Shown here: in pieces, positions 15,126 through 21,577 of the stretch
How positions within the stretch are numbered: position 1 is the first letter of the stretch
How the letters are laid out: every line of letters begins with the position of its first letter
Assembly (NCBI GenBank): GCA_003223895.1
Contig: QHXD01000062.1
Span: 1 to 21,577, forward strand
Length of the DNA stretch: 21,577 nucleotides
Reading direction: 5' to 3'
Source: Acidobacteriota bacterium
GTDB taxonomy: Bacteria > Acidobacteriota > Terriglobia > 20CM-2-55-15
Position numbers and translations under genes: made by a program
Notes under the pieces: model-generated
The model's input: only the letters and a program-made list of their open reading frames with translations
Databases searched by the model: none
What the model was told of the DNA's origin: nothing

Positions 15126-16132
15126 TACGCCAACAGTTCTCTCGCAGCGCGACAGACATCCTCTACCGCCACCCGCGTCATGCAGCGATGATCGATTGGG
15201 CATTCGCGGAGCAGGCAAGGGCTGCATTCTACAGGATGCTTCACAATTCGTGTGCGCGGACCGTAAGGGCCGGTGACCTTCTCGTCCGTGGAACCGAATA
15301 CGGCAACCGTGGGAACGCCGAGCGCAGCGGCAATATGCATGGGACCCGAATCGTTCGTGATGATCAACGTAGATTCGGCAAGCACACCGATCAGCGTTTC
15401 CAGTGTAGTCTTGCCATTCAAGATGGCGGTCTGGCTTTTCATCCGCTTACGAATCCGTTCTGCGATCGGCCGTTCGGCTCCCGATCCCACGATCGCCACC
15501 TGCAGGCCCATCTCTCGCGCCAGGACGTCGGCTACATCCGCAAATCGATCTTCAGCCCACCGCTTGGCCGAGCCATACGCGGCACCAGGATTCACGACCA
15601 GAAAAGGCGCTTCCGGCGGAATGCCTTCGGAAGCCAGTAATGTTCTCGCGGCGGCTGTTTCTTCGTTAGTCGCTTCGATCGCGACGGAGGGTTGTTCGGC
15701 CTTCACTGAAAGCGTTCTGACGATATCCAGGTAGTAGTGCACCTGGTGGCGCGCTTTTGCGGAAGGCGCAATCGCATTCGTCAGCATCCAGGTGCGCCCA
15801 TCGGTTGCATAGCCGACCCGCTGCGGCACCCGTCCCAGAAAGGTCATCAGCGCGGATTCGAACGAATTCGGAAACAACAAAGCCAGGTTGAACCGGCGGG
15901 TTCGAATCTCTCGAGTGATCCGAATCCAGTCGAGGAGGCTGGAAGGCCGGGATTCGCTCCAGACCTTATCAATAAAAGGCGCGGACGTGAACAGTCCGGC
16001 AACCCACGGCCGCACCAGCAGCGTGATTTCGGCCTGCGTAAAATGTGCGCGAACTGCCTTCATGGCGGGGATGGCCAGAACAGCATCGCCAACCCAATTC
16101 GGCCCGCGGATCAGAATTTTCTCCACACGCAT
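15125..16132 (-). CDS. waaF: ADP-heptose:LPS heptosyltransferase II
   Basis: 335 residues from the ATG at 16132; a GTG two codons earlier (16138) is possible and better spaced from GAGG. This GT9 enzyme adds the second heptose of the inner core. Signatures: KILIRGPNWVGDAVLAIPAM, the classic WaaF opening; LALLFPNSFESALMTFLGRVPQRVGY; LVVNPGAAYGSAKRW; and IITNDSGPMHIAAALGVPTVAVFGSTDEKVTGPYGPRT. The tail is Cys-rich, CSPCLLRECPIDHRCM, followed by the V-V segment. The gene follows the REP pair that separates it from lpxK and overlaps gmhB by one base. Confidence 0.94.
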   Translation of the reverse strand: MRVEKILIRGPNWVGDAVLAIPAMKAVRAHFTQAEITLLVRPWVAGLFTSAPFIDKVWSESRPSSLLDWIRITREIRTRRFNLALLFPNSFESALMTFLGRVPQRVGYATDGRTWMLTNAIAPSAKARHQVHYYLDIVRTLSVKAEQPSVAIEATNEETAAARTLLASEGIPPEAPFLVVNPGAAYGSAKRWAEDRFADVADVLAREMGLQVAIVGSGAERPIAERIRKRMKSQTAILNGKTTLETLIGVLAESTLIITNDSGPMHIAAALGVPTVAVFGSTDEKVTGPYGPRTRIVKHPVECSPCLLRECPIDHRCMTRVAVEDVCRAARELLA

Positions 16133-16146
16133 TACCACTTCGCCTC

Positions 16147-16230
16147 AAATGTAGTCGCGGGCTTTAGCCCGCGTTCGTCAAGTTTTCGCGAACCGCCACG
16201 GAACGCGGGCTAAAGCCCGCGACTACATTT
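16147..16230. repeat. Exact inverted REP pair between lpxK and waaF
   Basis: Bases 16147-16176 and 16201-16230 are exact 30-bp inverted copies with a 24-bp spacer. Each is the GTAG plus CGCGGGC-TTTA-GCCCGCG REP unit, with the GTAG ends facing outward. It fills most of the 124 bases between the lpxK stop and the waaF start, inside what is otherwise a tightly overlapping operon. The RNA could form two small hairpins or one long one. Confidence 0.93.
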
Positions 16231-16256
16231 GAAGAACTGCCAACTCATTCACATCT

Positions 16257-17192
16257 TCATAGAGCGCCGCTACAGGGCAGTCGGTTAAGAATGAGGGACA
16301 TCAGTCGCTCGAAGTCGGGAATGTTAGCAGAGATCCGGAGGTACAAGAAGTCTGCTGGGATGCCGGCCAACCGCACGGCGTCTTTTTCGGTCGTGATCCG
16401 GACTTCCCCGCCGAGCTTTTTGATTTCGCGTGGCGAATAGGGGTGATGATCGCGGAAACGGACGCACCTGGCCGGATGAATGCCCAGGGATTGCAAGGCG
16501 GCGAAGAACCGTTCGGGCTTGGATATGCCGGCAAACGCCACAACTGCCTGTTCTTTAAGCGTTTCCGGCGAAATTGCCGCATCCTCTTTATATAGGCCCT
16601 GAATTTCGGTCTTCACCACCAGCGAGGGAATCGGCAGCGAGGGCAGTGCGGCTCCGGTAACCTCCTGAATGCAAGCCACCTGAGCCCGCGCAATCGCGCT
16701 CTTCGGTTCACGCCACCGGCCGGTTGGAAGCAGCGTTTCGCCGGCCGCCCATTCGACGGGATCGATGGTGACGATGTCGACGTCGCGATGAAGCCGGCGA
16801 TGCTGGAACCCGTCATCGAGAATGAAGACATTTCCCAGCTCTTTGCCTTCGGCGAGAAGCCCCGCCCGATATCGATCGGCTCCAACGACAACTGGCACAT
16901 TGCCGAGCCGCCGCTTTATCAGGTACGGCTCATCACCCGCCTCTTCCCAATTCGAACCAACAACGAGTATTTCCCGGCTCGTTCTTCGATATCCCCGCGA
17001 CAGAACCACGGGACGAAATCCGCGATCTCGCAACCCTTCAGCGAGGGCGATCACCAGCGGAGTCTTGCCGGTTCCACCCAGAGTGAGATTTCCGACACTG
17101 ATTACCGGATGTTTCAGTCGAAGAGTATTGAGGATGCCTGACGTGTAGAGCTTCTCTCGGGCCCGGAGCAGGAACCGGAATGCTCTACTCAC
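16257..17192 (-). CDS. lpxK: Tetraacyldisaccharide 4'-kinase
   Basis: 311 residues. LpxK phosphorylates the 4' position of the lipid A disaccharide precursor at the inner membrane. Seen: HPVISVGNLTLGGTGKTPLVIALAEGL, with the P-loop; the RGYRR segment VVLSRGYRRTS; GADRYRAG; and the DDGFQHRRLHRDVDIV motif, a strong LpxK signature. The distal part, AFAGISKPERFFAALQSLGI then FRDHHPYSPREI and TTEKDAVRL, also matches. The start is a GTG overlapping the waaA TGA by four bases (GTGA). It is followed by the REP pair and then waaF. Confidence 0.95.
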   Translation of the reverse strand: MSRAFRFLLRAREKLYTSGILNTLRLKHPVISVGNLTLGGTGKTPLVIALAEGLRDRGFRPVVLSRGYRRTSREILVVGSNWEEAGDEPYLIKRRLGNVPVVVGADRYRAGLLAEGKELGNVFILDDGFQHRRLHRDVDIVTIDPVEWAAGETLLPTGRWREPKSAIARAQVACIQEVTGAALPSLPIPSLVVKTEIQGLYKEDAAISPETLKEQAVVAFAGISKPERFFAALQSLGIHPARCVRFRDHHPYSPREIKKLGGEVRITTEKDAVRLAGIPADFLYLRISANIPDFERLMSLILNRLPCSGAL

Positions 17193-18442
17193 CGGCGGGC
17201 CTCGACTGGCTGCAGGAACTCCAGGACGCGGTCCGTGGCTCCGGTGTTCTGCTCGACAATTGCGCGGGCACGCCGGCCCAGTTCGGCAGAATGATCTCGA
17301 TTGGCCAGCAGACTTCGAATTGCAGGTGCCAGTTCAGCGGCATTCTGAATCTGTATTGCCGCCTTTTCTTCCAGAAACAATCGCGTGATATCCCGAAAGT
17401 TTTCCATGTGTGGGCCAAACACAATGGGCTTGCGATGGCGAGCCGGTTCAAGCACATTGTGCCCTCCCTTCGGCACAAGCGATCCGCCTATGAAAACCAC
17501 CGTCGCGTACTCGAAAACTGCGGCCAGTTCGCCGATGCTGTCCAGTATGAGGACGCTGAGGACGTCGCTGTGCGCAGTCAGGCGGCTCCGGCGCAGGCAT
17601 TCAATTCCCCGGCGCTTGACCAGCTCTTCCACCGCCTCGAACCTGTCGGCGTGGCGGGGCGCGATGACGAGTTTCAATTGAGGATGCGTCTTGCGCAGCT
17701 CGGCGAACGCATCCAGCACGAATTCTTCTTCACCTGGCATCGTGCTGGCTGCAATCCAGACCTGTTTCCAGGTTCGAAGGACTGCCGCCAGCGTCGTATC
17801 CAGCGGGCGGACCGTTGAGACCACGTCGTATTTGAGGTTTCCAAATACGATGACCTTCCGGGGATCCGCCCCGATCTCCTCAATACGCATTCGATCCGTC
17901 TGCGACTGCATGCCCATCACCGTGTAGTCCGCAAAGACCCGGCGCAGCCAGCGGCGTGCCAGCCGATATCTTGCAAACGACCTGTCCGAAATCCGCCCGT
18001 TGATCATCACCACCGGTATGTCGCGCCCGCGGCAGATGCGCAGAAAGTTGGGCCAGATTTCAGTCTCTGCGATGATTACCATTTGGGGATCAATCCGGTC
18101 CGCCACCCGCCGGATACAAAACGGCAAATCGACCGGAAAGTAGAAAGTGTGATCGATAATATCGCCCCTCTCGCGCGCAAGCTGTTGCCCGGCCGGCGTG
18201 GATGTGGAGACAACAAGAGGCTTTTCCGGGAATTTCTGGCGCAGGCGCTCCAGCAGCTTTTCGACAGCTTTCACTTCGCCCACCGAAACAGCGTGAACCC
18301 AGATGGCATTCCGCAATTGGGGCACTTTCAGAAAGCCAAGGCGGTCCGGAAGCGTCGGGAGATACTTGCGAAACAGAAAAAGATAATAAGGGAGGGTCAG
18401 AACCAGTCCCAACGTGAGGACCAATGTGTATGTGAAATACAT
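17189..18442 (-). CDS. waaA: 3-deoxy-D-manno-octulosonic acid transferase
   Basis: 417 residues, the normal size for the Kdo transferase (also called kdtA), a GT30 inner-membrane enzyme that adds Kdo to lipid A precursor. The N-terminal anchor is YFTYTLVLTLGLVLTLPYYLFLF. Then come IWVHAVSVGEVKAVEKLL, with the catalytic-type Glu in VGE; VVIIAETEIWPNFLR; and the C-terminal GGSLVPKGGHNVLEPARHRKPIVFGPHMENF. The ATG at 18442 was chosen because homology starts there. The frame runs on upstream through repeat DNA and the antisense strand of gap, which is not coding. It overlaps lpxK by four bases. It is divergent from gap, with only about 50 bases between conserved coding parts. Confidence 0.95.
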   Translation of the reverse strand: MYFTYTLVLTLGLVLTLPYYLFLFRKYLPTLPDRLGFLKVPQLRNAIWVHAVSVGEVKAVEKLLERLRQKFPEKPLVVSTSTPAGQQLARERGDIIDHTFYFPVDLPFCIRRVADRIDPQMVIIAETEIWPNFLRICRGRDIPVVMINGRISDRSFARYRLARRWLRRVFADYTVMGMQSQTDRMRIEEIGADPRKVIVFGNLKYDVVSTVRPLDTTLAAVLRTWKQVWIAASTMPGEEEFVLDAFAELRKTHPQLKLVIAPRHADRFEAVEELVKRRGIECLRRSRLTAHSDVLSVLILDSIGELAAVFEYATVVFIGGSLVPKGGHNVLEPARHRKPIVFGPHMENFRDITRLFLEEKAAIQIQNAAELAPAIRSLLANRDHSAELGRRARAIVEQNTGATDRVLEFLQPVEARR

Positions 18443-18466
18443 GCCCGCCGCAGAGTATACTTTTGG

Positions 18467-18493
18467 ATTGCGGATTTCAGATTGCGGATTTCG
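18467..18493. repeat. Two tandem copies of a 14-bp repeat at the gap 5' end
   Basis: ATTGCGGATTTCAG at 18467-18480 is followed directly by ATTGCGGATTTCG at 18481-18493, and the sequence then runs straight into conserved gap codons (ATCGGACGC). I know this type of repeat as dispersed intergenic tandem DNA in several environmental lineages; read the other way it encodes SEIRNPQ-type peptides. An AGTATACT palindrome at 18454-18461 just upstream could act as a weak -10 box for either waaA or gap, but no convincing -35 was seen. Confidence 0.85.
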
Positions 18494-19456
18494 ATCGGAC
18501 GCAACCTTTTCCGCGCGTCCATGGGCGACAAGGATATCGACATCGTTGCCGTCAACGACATCACGGATCCCAAAACATTGGCACACCTTTTGAAGCACGA
18601 CTCGGTGTTGGGCAATCTCAAGTCCGACGTGACGCACGGTGAAGACGACATCAAGGTCGACGGCAAGAGCATCAAGGTATACAAGGAGAGAGACCCCGGC
18701 AAGATCGATTGGCCTTCGTTGAATATCCAGGTGGTTGTTGAATCGACCGGGTTGTTTACCAACGCCGAAGATGCCCGCAAGCACTTGCGCGGACCCGTGA
18801 AGAAGGTCATCATTTCCGCCCCGGCCAAAGGCGAGGACATCACGATCTGTCTTGGTGTGAATGACAAGGGCTACGACCCCGCCAAACACCACGTCATTTC
18901 GAACGCGTCGTGCACGACGAACTGCCTGGCGCCGCTCGCCAAAGTCGTTCACGAAAGTTTCGGTATCGAGAGTGGCCTGATGACGACAATCCACTCTTAC
19001 ACGAACGATCAAAAACTTCTGGATCTGCCTCACCCCGATCTTCGCCGCTCCCGCGCCGCCGCGCTCTCCATGATTCCCACGTCCACGGGCGCCGCCAAGG
19101 CTATCGGACTCGTGCTGCCCGATCTGAAAGGCAAGCTCGACGGAATCGCGATTCGCGTTCCCACTCCGGACGTGTCGCTTGTGGATCTCACCGCGCGAAC
19201 CTCGAAACCGGTGACCGTCGAATCCGTGAACCAGGCATTGAAAGCGGCGGCCAACGGCCCTATGAAAGGCATACTTCAGTACACCGAAGAGGAACTGGTT
19301 TCGATCGACTTTCTACACAATCCGCACTCGTCCATTGTCGACGCCCCATTGACGAAAACGCTCGGCGACAGATTATTCAAAGTGTTTTCCTGGTATGACA
19401 ACGAGTGGGGTTTCAGCTGCCGTATGCGGGATCTCATCAAGCTGCTCGTGAAATAA
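18482..19456 (+). CDS. gap: Glyceraldehyde-3-phosphate dehydrogenase, 5' end disrupted
   Basis: GAPDH oxidises glyceraldehyde 3-phosphate to 1,3-bisphosphoglycerate with NAD. From IGRNLFRASMGDKDIDIVAVNDITDPKTLAHLLKHDS onward the protein is typical. It includes SNASCTTNCLAPLAKV with the catalytic Cys, the following HSYTNDQ segment, RAAALSMIPTSTGAAKAIGLV and WYDNEWGFSCRM. The usual first dozen residues, which contain the start and the first glycines of the NAD-binding GxGxxG (normally ...GINGFGRIGRN), are absent and replaced by the 14-bp repeat. The frame stays open upstream. In-frame starts are a TTG at 18482 inside the repeat (324 residues, used here) or the ATG at 18521 (311 residues). Neither has a ribosome-binding site, and both lose part of the nucleotide loop. 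It may be a damaged gene or a repeat-caused assembly error. It is followed by pgk after five bases. Confidence 0.85.
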   Translation: MRISIGRNLFRASMGDKDIDIVAVNDITDPKTLAHLLKHDSVLGNLKSDVTHGEDDIKVDGKSIKVYKERDPGKIDWPSLNIQVVVESTGLFTNAEDARKHLRGPVKKVIISAPAKGEDITICLGVNDKGYDPAKHHVISNASCTTNCLAPLAKVVHESFGIESGLMTTIHSYTNDQKLLDLPHPDLRRSRAAALSMIPTSTGAAKAIGLVLPDLKGKLDGIAIRVPTPDVSLVDLTARTSKPVTVESVNQALKAAANGPMKGILQYTEEELVSIDFLHNPHSSIVDAPLTKTLGDRLFKVFSWYDNEWGFSCRMRDLIKLLVK

Positions 19457-19461
19457 CGCGC

Positions 19462-20643
19462 ATGGGCAAGCTTTCCATTTCGGATCTCGATCTGCGCGGC
19501 AAACGTGTGTTCACGCGCGTGGACTTCAATGTCCCTATCGAAGGCGGACGAATCACAGATGACACGCGCATCGAGGCTTCGCTTCCGTCGATCCGTTATG
19601 TTCTCGAAAAAGGCGGCCGCTTGATTCTCGCTTCGCATCTCGGCCGGCCGAAGGGAAAGCCTGAACCGAAGTACAGCCTGAAACCGGTCGCTGCGCGGCT
19701 CACCGAACTGCTGGGGAAACAGGTCGCGTTCGCTCCCGATTGCGTGGGTCCGGAAGTGGAGAAAATGGTTTCCAGCCTTCGGGATGGCGACGCACTTCTG
19801 CTCGAGAACCTCCGATTCCACGCCGAGGAAGAGAAGAACGAACCTGCATTTGCCAGACAACTGGCGGCTCTCTGCGACGTTTATGTGAACGATGCTTTCG
19901 GCACCGCGCACCGCGCTCATGCGTCAACGGTGGGTATCACCAAATTCGTGAAGCAGGCGGCCGCCGGCTTCCTCATGCAGAAGGAACTGGAGGCTCTCAG
20001 TCACGCCCTGACGAAGGCCGAGAAACCTTACGTCGCCATCGTGGGGGGCGCCAAGATCTCGGACAAGATCGAGCTCATCGAAAACCTGCTCAACATCGCC
20101 ACGACAATTCTCATCGGTGGCGCCATGGCCTATACCTTCTTCCGCGCCAACGGGCTGGAGACAGGAAAGTCCCTTGTCGAAGTGGAGAAGATCGATCTCG
20201 CAAAAGAACTGCTGGCTAAAGCGTCGCAAAAGAAGGTTCCCATCGAGTTGCCCGTGGACCACGTTGTTGCGCCGGGCCTCGACAGCACGGACTCTCAAGT
20301 GACTCCGGTCGATCGCACGCCTGCGGACCGCATGGGCCTGGATATTGGTCCCGAAACGGTGCGCCGTTATTCGGAGATCGTTCGCCGGGCGAAGACCATC
20401 GTCTGGAATGGACCGATGGGCGTTTTTGAAAAACCGCAATTTGCCGAAGGCACGTTTGCGATTGCGCGCGCCGTTGCCGAATCCAATGCATTTTCGATCG
20501 TGGGTGGAGGCGACTCGGCCGCTGCAGTCGCGCAGTCCGGCGTGGAGTCGAAGATCACACACATTTCCACCGGCGGCGGAGCTACCCTGGAATTCCTGTC
20601 CGGCCGGAAGCTTCCCGGTGTCGAGGTGCTCACCGAGAAATGA
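19462..20643 (+). CDS. pgk: Phosphoglycerate kinase
   Basis: 393 residues, normal length. PGK transfers the acyl phosphate of 1,3-bisphosphoglycerate to ADP. Motifs: KRVFTRVDFNVPIEGGRITDDTRI, LASHLGRPKGKPEPKYSL, LLLENLRFHAEEEKNE, YVNDAFGTAHRAHAST, VAIVGGAKISDKIELIENLL, and the nucleotide-binding C-terminal part VWNGPMGVFE and IVGGGDSAAAVAQSG with STGGGATLEFLSG. The ATG at 19462 matches the family start GKLSISDLDLRGKRV. An upstream in-frame ATG lies inside gap and is rejected. It lies 5 bases after gap and overlaps tpiA by four bases. Confidence 0.97.
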   Translation: MGKLSISDLDLRGKRVFTRVDFNVPIEGGRITDDTRIEASLPSIRYVLEKGGRLILASHLGRPKGKPEPKYSLKPVAARLTELLGKQVAFAPDCVGPEVEKMVSSLRDGDALLLENLRFHAEEEKNEPAFARQLAALCDVYVNDAFGTAHRAHASTVGITKFVKQAAAGFLMQKELEALSHALTKAEKPYVAIVGGAKISDKIELIENLLNIATTILIGGAMAYTFFRANGLETGKSLVEVEKIDLAKELLAKASQKKVPIELPVDHVVAPGLDSTDSQVTPVDRTPADRMGLDIGPETVRRYSEIVRRAKTIVWNGPMGVFEKPQFAEGTFAIARAVAESNAFSIVGGGDSAAAVAQSGVESKITHISTGGGATLEFLSGRKLPGVEVLTEK

Positions 20644-21392
20644 GACGACCTATCATCGCCGGCAACTGGAAGATGTTCAAAACGCGTCCCGAGACGAGCG
20701 CGTTTTTCACGGCATTGATCCCTTTAGTCCGGGATGTCCAGCACTGCGACATTGTCGTCGCTCCTCCCTTCACCGCATTGAGCACCGCCGTCGACCAAAC
20801 CGAAGGCACCCGCGTGGCGATCTCGGCCCAGAACGTTCATTGGGAGGATCAGGGTGCCTTTACCGGTGAGGTTTCTGTCCGAATGCTCAGCGATGCCGGT
20901 TGCACTTATGTAATTGTCGGGCATTCCGAGCGGCGCCAGTATTTCGGGGAAACCGACGATTGGGTGGAAAAGAAGACGCGGGCCGTGGTGAAAGGGGGCC
21001 TGAAAGCGATTGTCTGCGTCGGTGAAACGCTCTCGGAACGGGACGCGGGGCAGGCTCTCGATGTGGTCCGTCGGCAGGTCCGCAGCGGCCTGGGCCGATT
21101 GACGGGGCCGGACCTTTCCCATATCATTGTGGCTTACGAGCCTGTTTGGGCGATCGGCACAGGGCGAACCGCAACACCGGAAATCGCCGCCGAGATGCAC
21201 GCCGAAATTCGCAAGACCTTCGCAGAAATCTATAAAGCGGCTGCAGCGGATGCGCTTCGTATTCTGTACGGAGGTAGCGTCAAACCCGATAACATTTCGA
21301 CTCTGATGAAAAAGGAAGATATCGATGGCGCGCTGGTCGGAGGCGCAAGCCTGGATCCGGCCTCATTCGCCGCCATCATCAAATATATATGA
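20640..21392 (+). CDS. tpiA: Triosephosphate isomerase
   Basis: 250 residues. TIM interconverts dihydroxyacetone phosphate and glyceraldehyde 3-phosphate. All active-site elements are visible: AGNWKMFK (Lys), VIVGHSERRQYFGE (electrophilic His), IIVAYEPVWAIGTGRTATPE (the base Glu and the flexible loop), and the phosphate-binding YGGSVKPDN and GALVGGASLD. The ATG overlaps the pgk TGA (ATGA). Its own stop overlaps the secG ATG in the same way, so the four genes probably form one translationally coupled unit. Confidence 0.98.
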   Translation: MRRPIIAGNWKMFKTRPETSAFFTALIPLVRDVQHCDIVVAPPFTALSTAVDQTEGTRVAISAQNVHWEDQGAFTGEVSVRMLSDAGCTYVIVGHSERRQYFGETDDWVEKKTRAVVKGGLKAIVCVGETLSERDAGQALDVVRRQVRSGLGRLTGPDLSHIIVAYEPVWAIGTGRTATPEIAAEMHAEIRKTFAEIYKAAAADALRILYGGSVKPDNISTLMKKEDIDGALVGGASLDPASFAAIIKYI

Positions 21393-21577
21393 CGTGGTTA
21401 CCGACGGTTCTAACCATCTTTCACGTGATCGTTTCGATATTCCTGATTCTGGTCGTGCTCCTTCAGCAGGGGAAGAGCGCGGACTGGTCCGGAGCTTTCG
21501 GAGGCGGCGGCTCACAGGCGACATTCGGCGCCCGCGGCACCGGTACCCTATTGAGCAGAGCCACCACGGCTGCCGCG
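21389..21577 (+). CDS. secG: Preprotein translocase subunit SecG, 3' end cut off
   Basis: 63 residues are visible before the window ends. SecG is a small membrane subunit of the SecYEG channel. The first hydrophobic segment is TVLTIFHVIVSIFLILVVLL, followed by the family hallmark LLQQGKSADWSGAFGGGGSQATFGARGTGTLLSRATT, a glycine-rich loop before the second membrane helix, which lies beyond the edge. The ATG overlaps the tpiA stop (ATGA). A tpiA-secG order is common in bacteria. Confidence 0.93.
   Translation, partial: MTWLPTVLTIFHVIVSIFLILVVLLQQGKSADWSGAFGGGGSQATFGARGTGTLLSRATTAAA

Noticed and set aside
18083..18481. Upstream extension of the gap frame by about 130 codons
   Set aside because: It overlaps waaA in antisense and carries no GAPDH homology; it is open only by chance.
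18443..19033. Upstream extension of the waaA frame by about 197 codons
   Set aside because: It runs through the 14-bp repeat and the antisense of gap; Kdo transferase homology starts at the ATG at 18442.

Overview
This window reads as one contiguous piece of a GC-rich, Gram-negative bacterial chromosome. The most likely source is Acidobacteriota. That is an inference from lineage-typical small proteins, the secreted carboxypeptidase-regulatory-like/TPR protein, the LPS gene set and abundant short palindromic repeats; no rRNA or other decisive marker is present. No prophage, CRISPR array, rRNA or tRNA was seen.

Layout. (1) Bases 2-1736, + strand: the 3' end of a HEAT-repeat protein, a secreted TPR protein, and a small CxCC protein of unknown function. 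(2) Bases 1801-10793, - strand: a classical translation/RNA-metabolism operon, read from right to left as promoter, hairpin leader, rimP, nusA, infB, DUF503, rbfA, truB, rpsO, pnp. (3) Bases 10931-11477, + strand: a degenerate REP-associated tyrosine transposase (RAYT) flanked by inverted REP palindromes. (4) Bases 11471-18442, - strand: an LPS inner-core/lipid A cluster, read from right to left as waaA, lpxK, waaF, gmhB, hldE kinase (rfaE1), hldE nucleotidyltransferase (rfaE2), a waaC-like heptosyltransferase and an ICMT-like membrane methyltransferase. (5) Bases 18482-21577, + strand: gap, pgk, tpiA, secG (cut by the window end).

Function. Regions 2, 4 and 5 are housekeeping. RimP, RbfA, InfB and S15 serve 30S maturation and initiation, TruB modifies tRNA, and NusA and PNPase act on RNA synthesis and decay. 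The LPS cluster covers Kdo transfer, lipid A 4'-phosphorylation, most of the ADP-heptose pathway and two heptose transfers. Many of its genes overlap by 1-4 bases, which suggests translational coupling.

What stands out is not a new enzyme system but repeat DNA lodged in and near essential operons, plus three damaged genes. Six copies of a GTAG-plus-hairpin REP occur as three inverted pairs. One pair encloses three 30-bp tandem units between nusA and infB, one flanks the RAYT, and one separates lpxK from waaF. A separate 53/54-bp near-perfect inverted repeat fills the rbfA-truB gap. Two copies of a 14-bp repeat sit exactly where the first dozen codons of gap should be. infB and the RAYT each carry an apparent single-base frameshift. 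Whether these lesions are real or sequencing/assembly artefacts cannot be decided from sequence alone.
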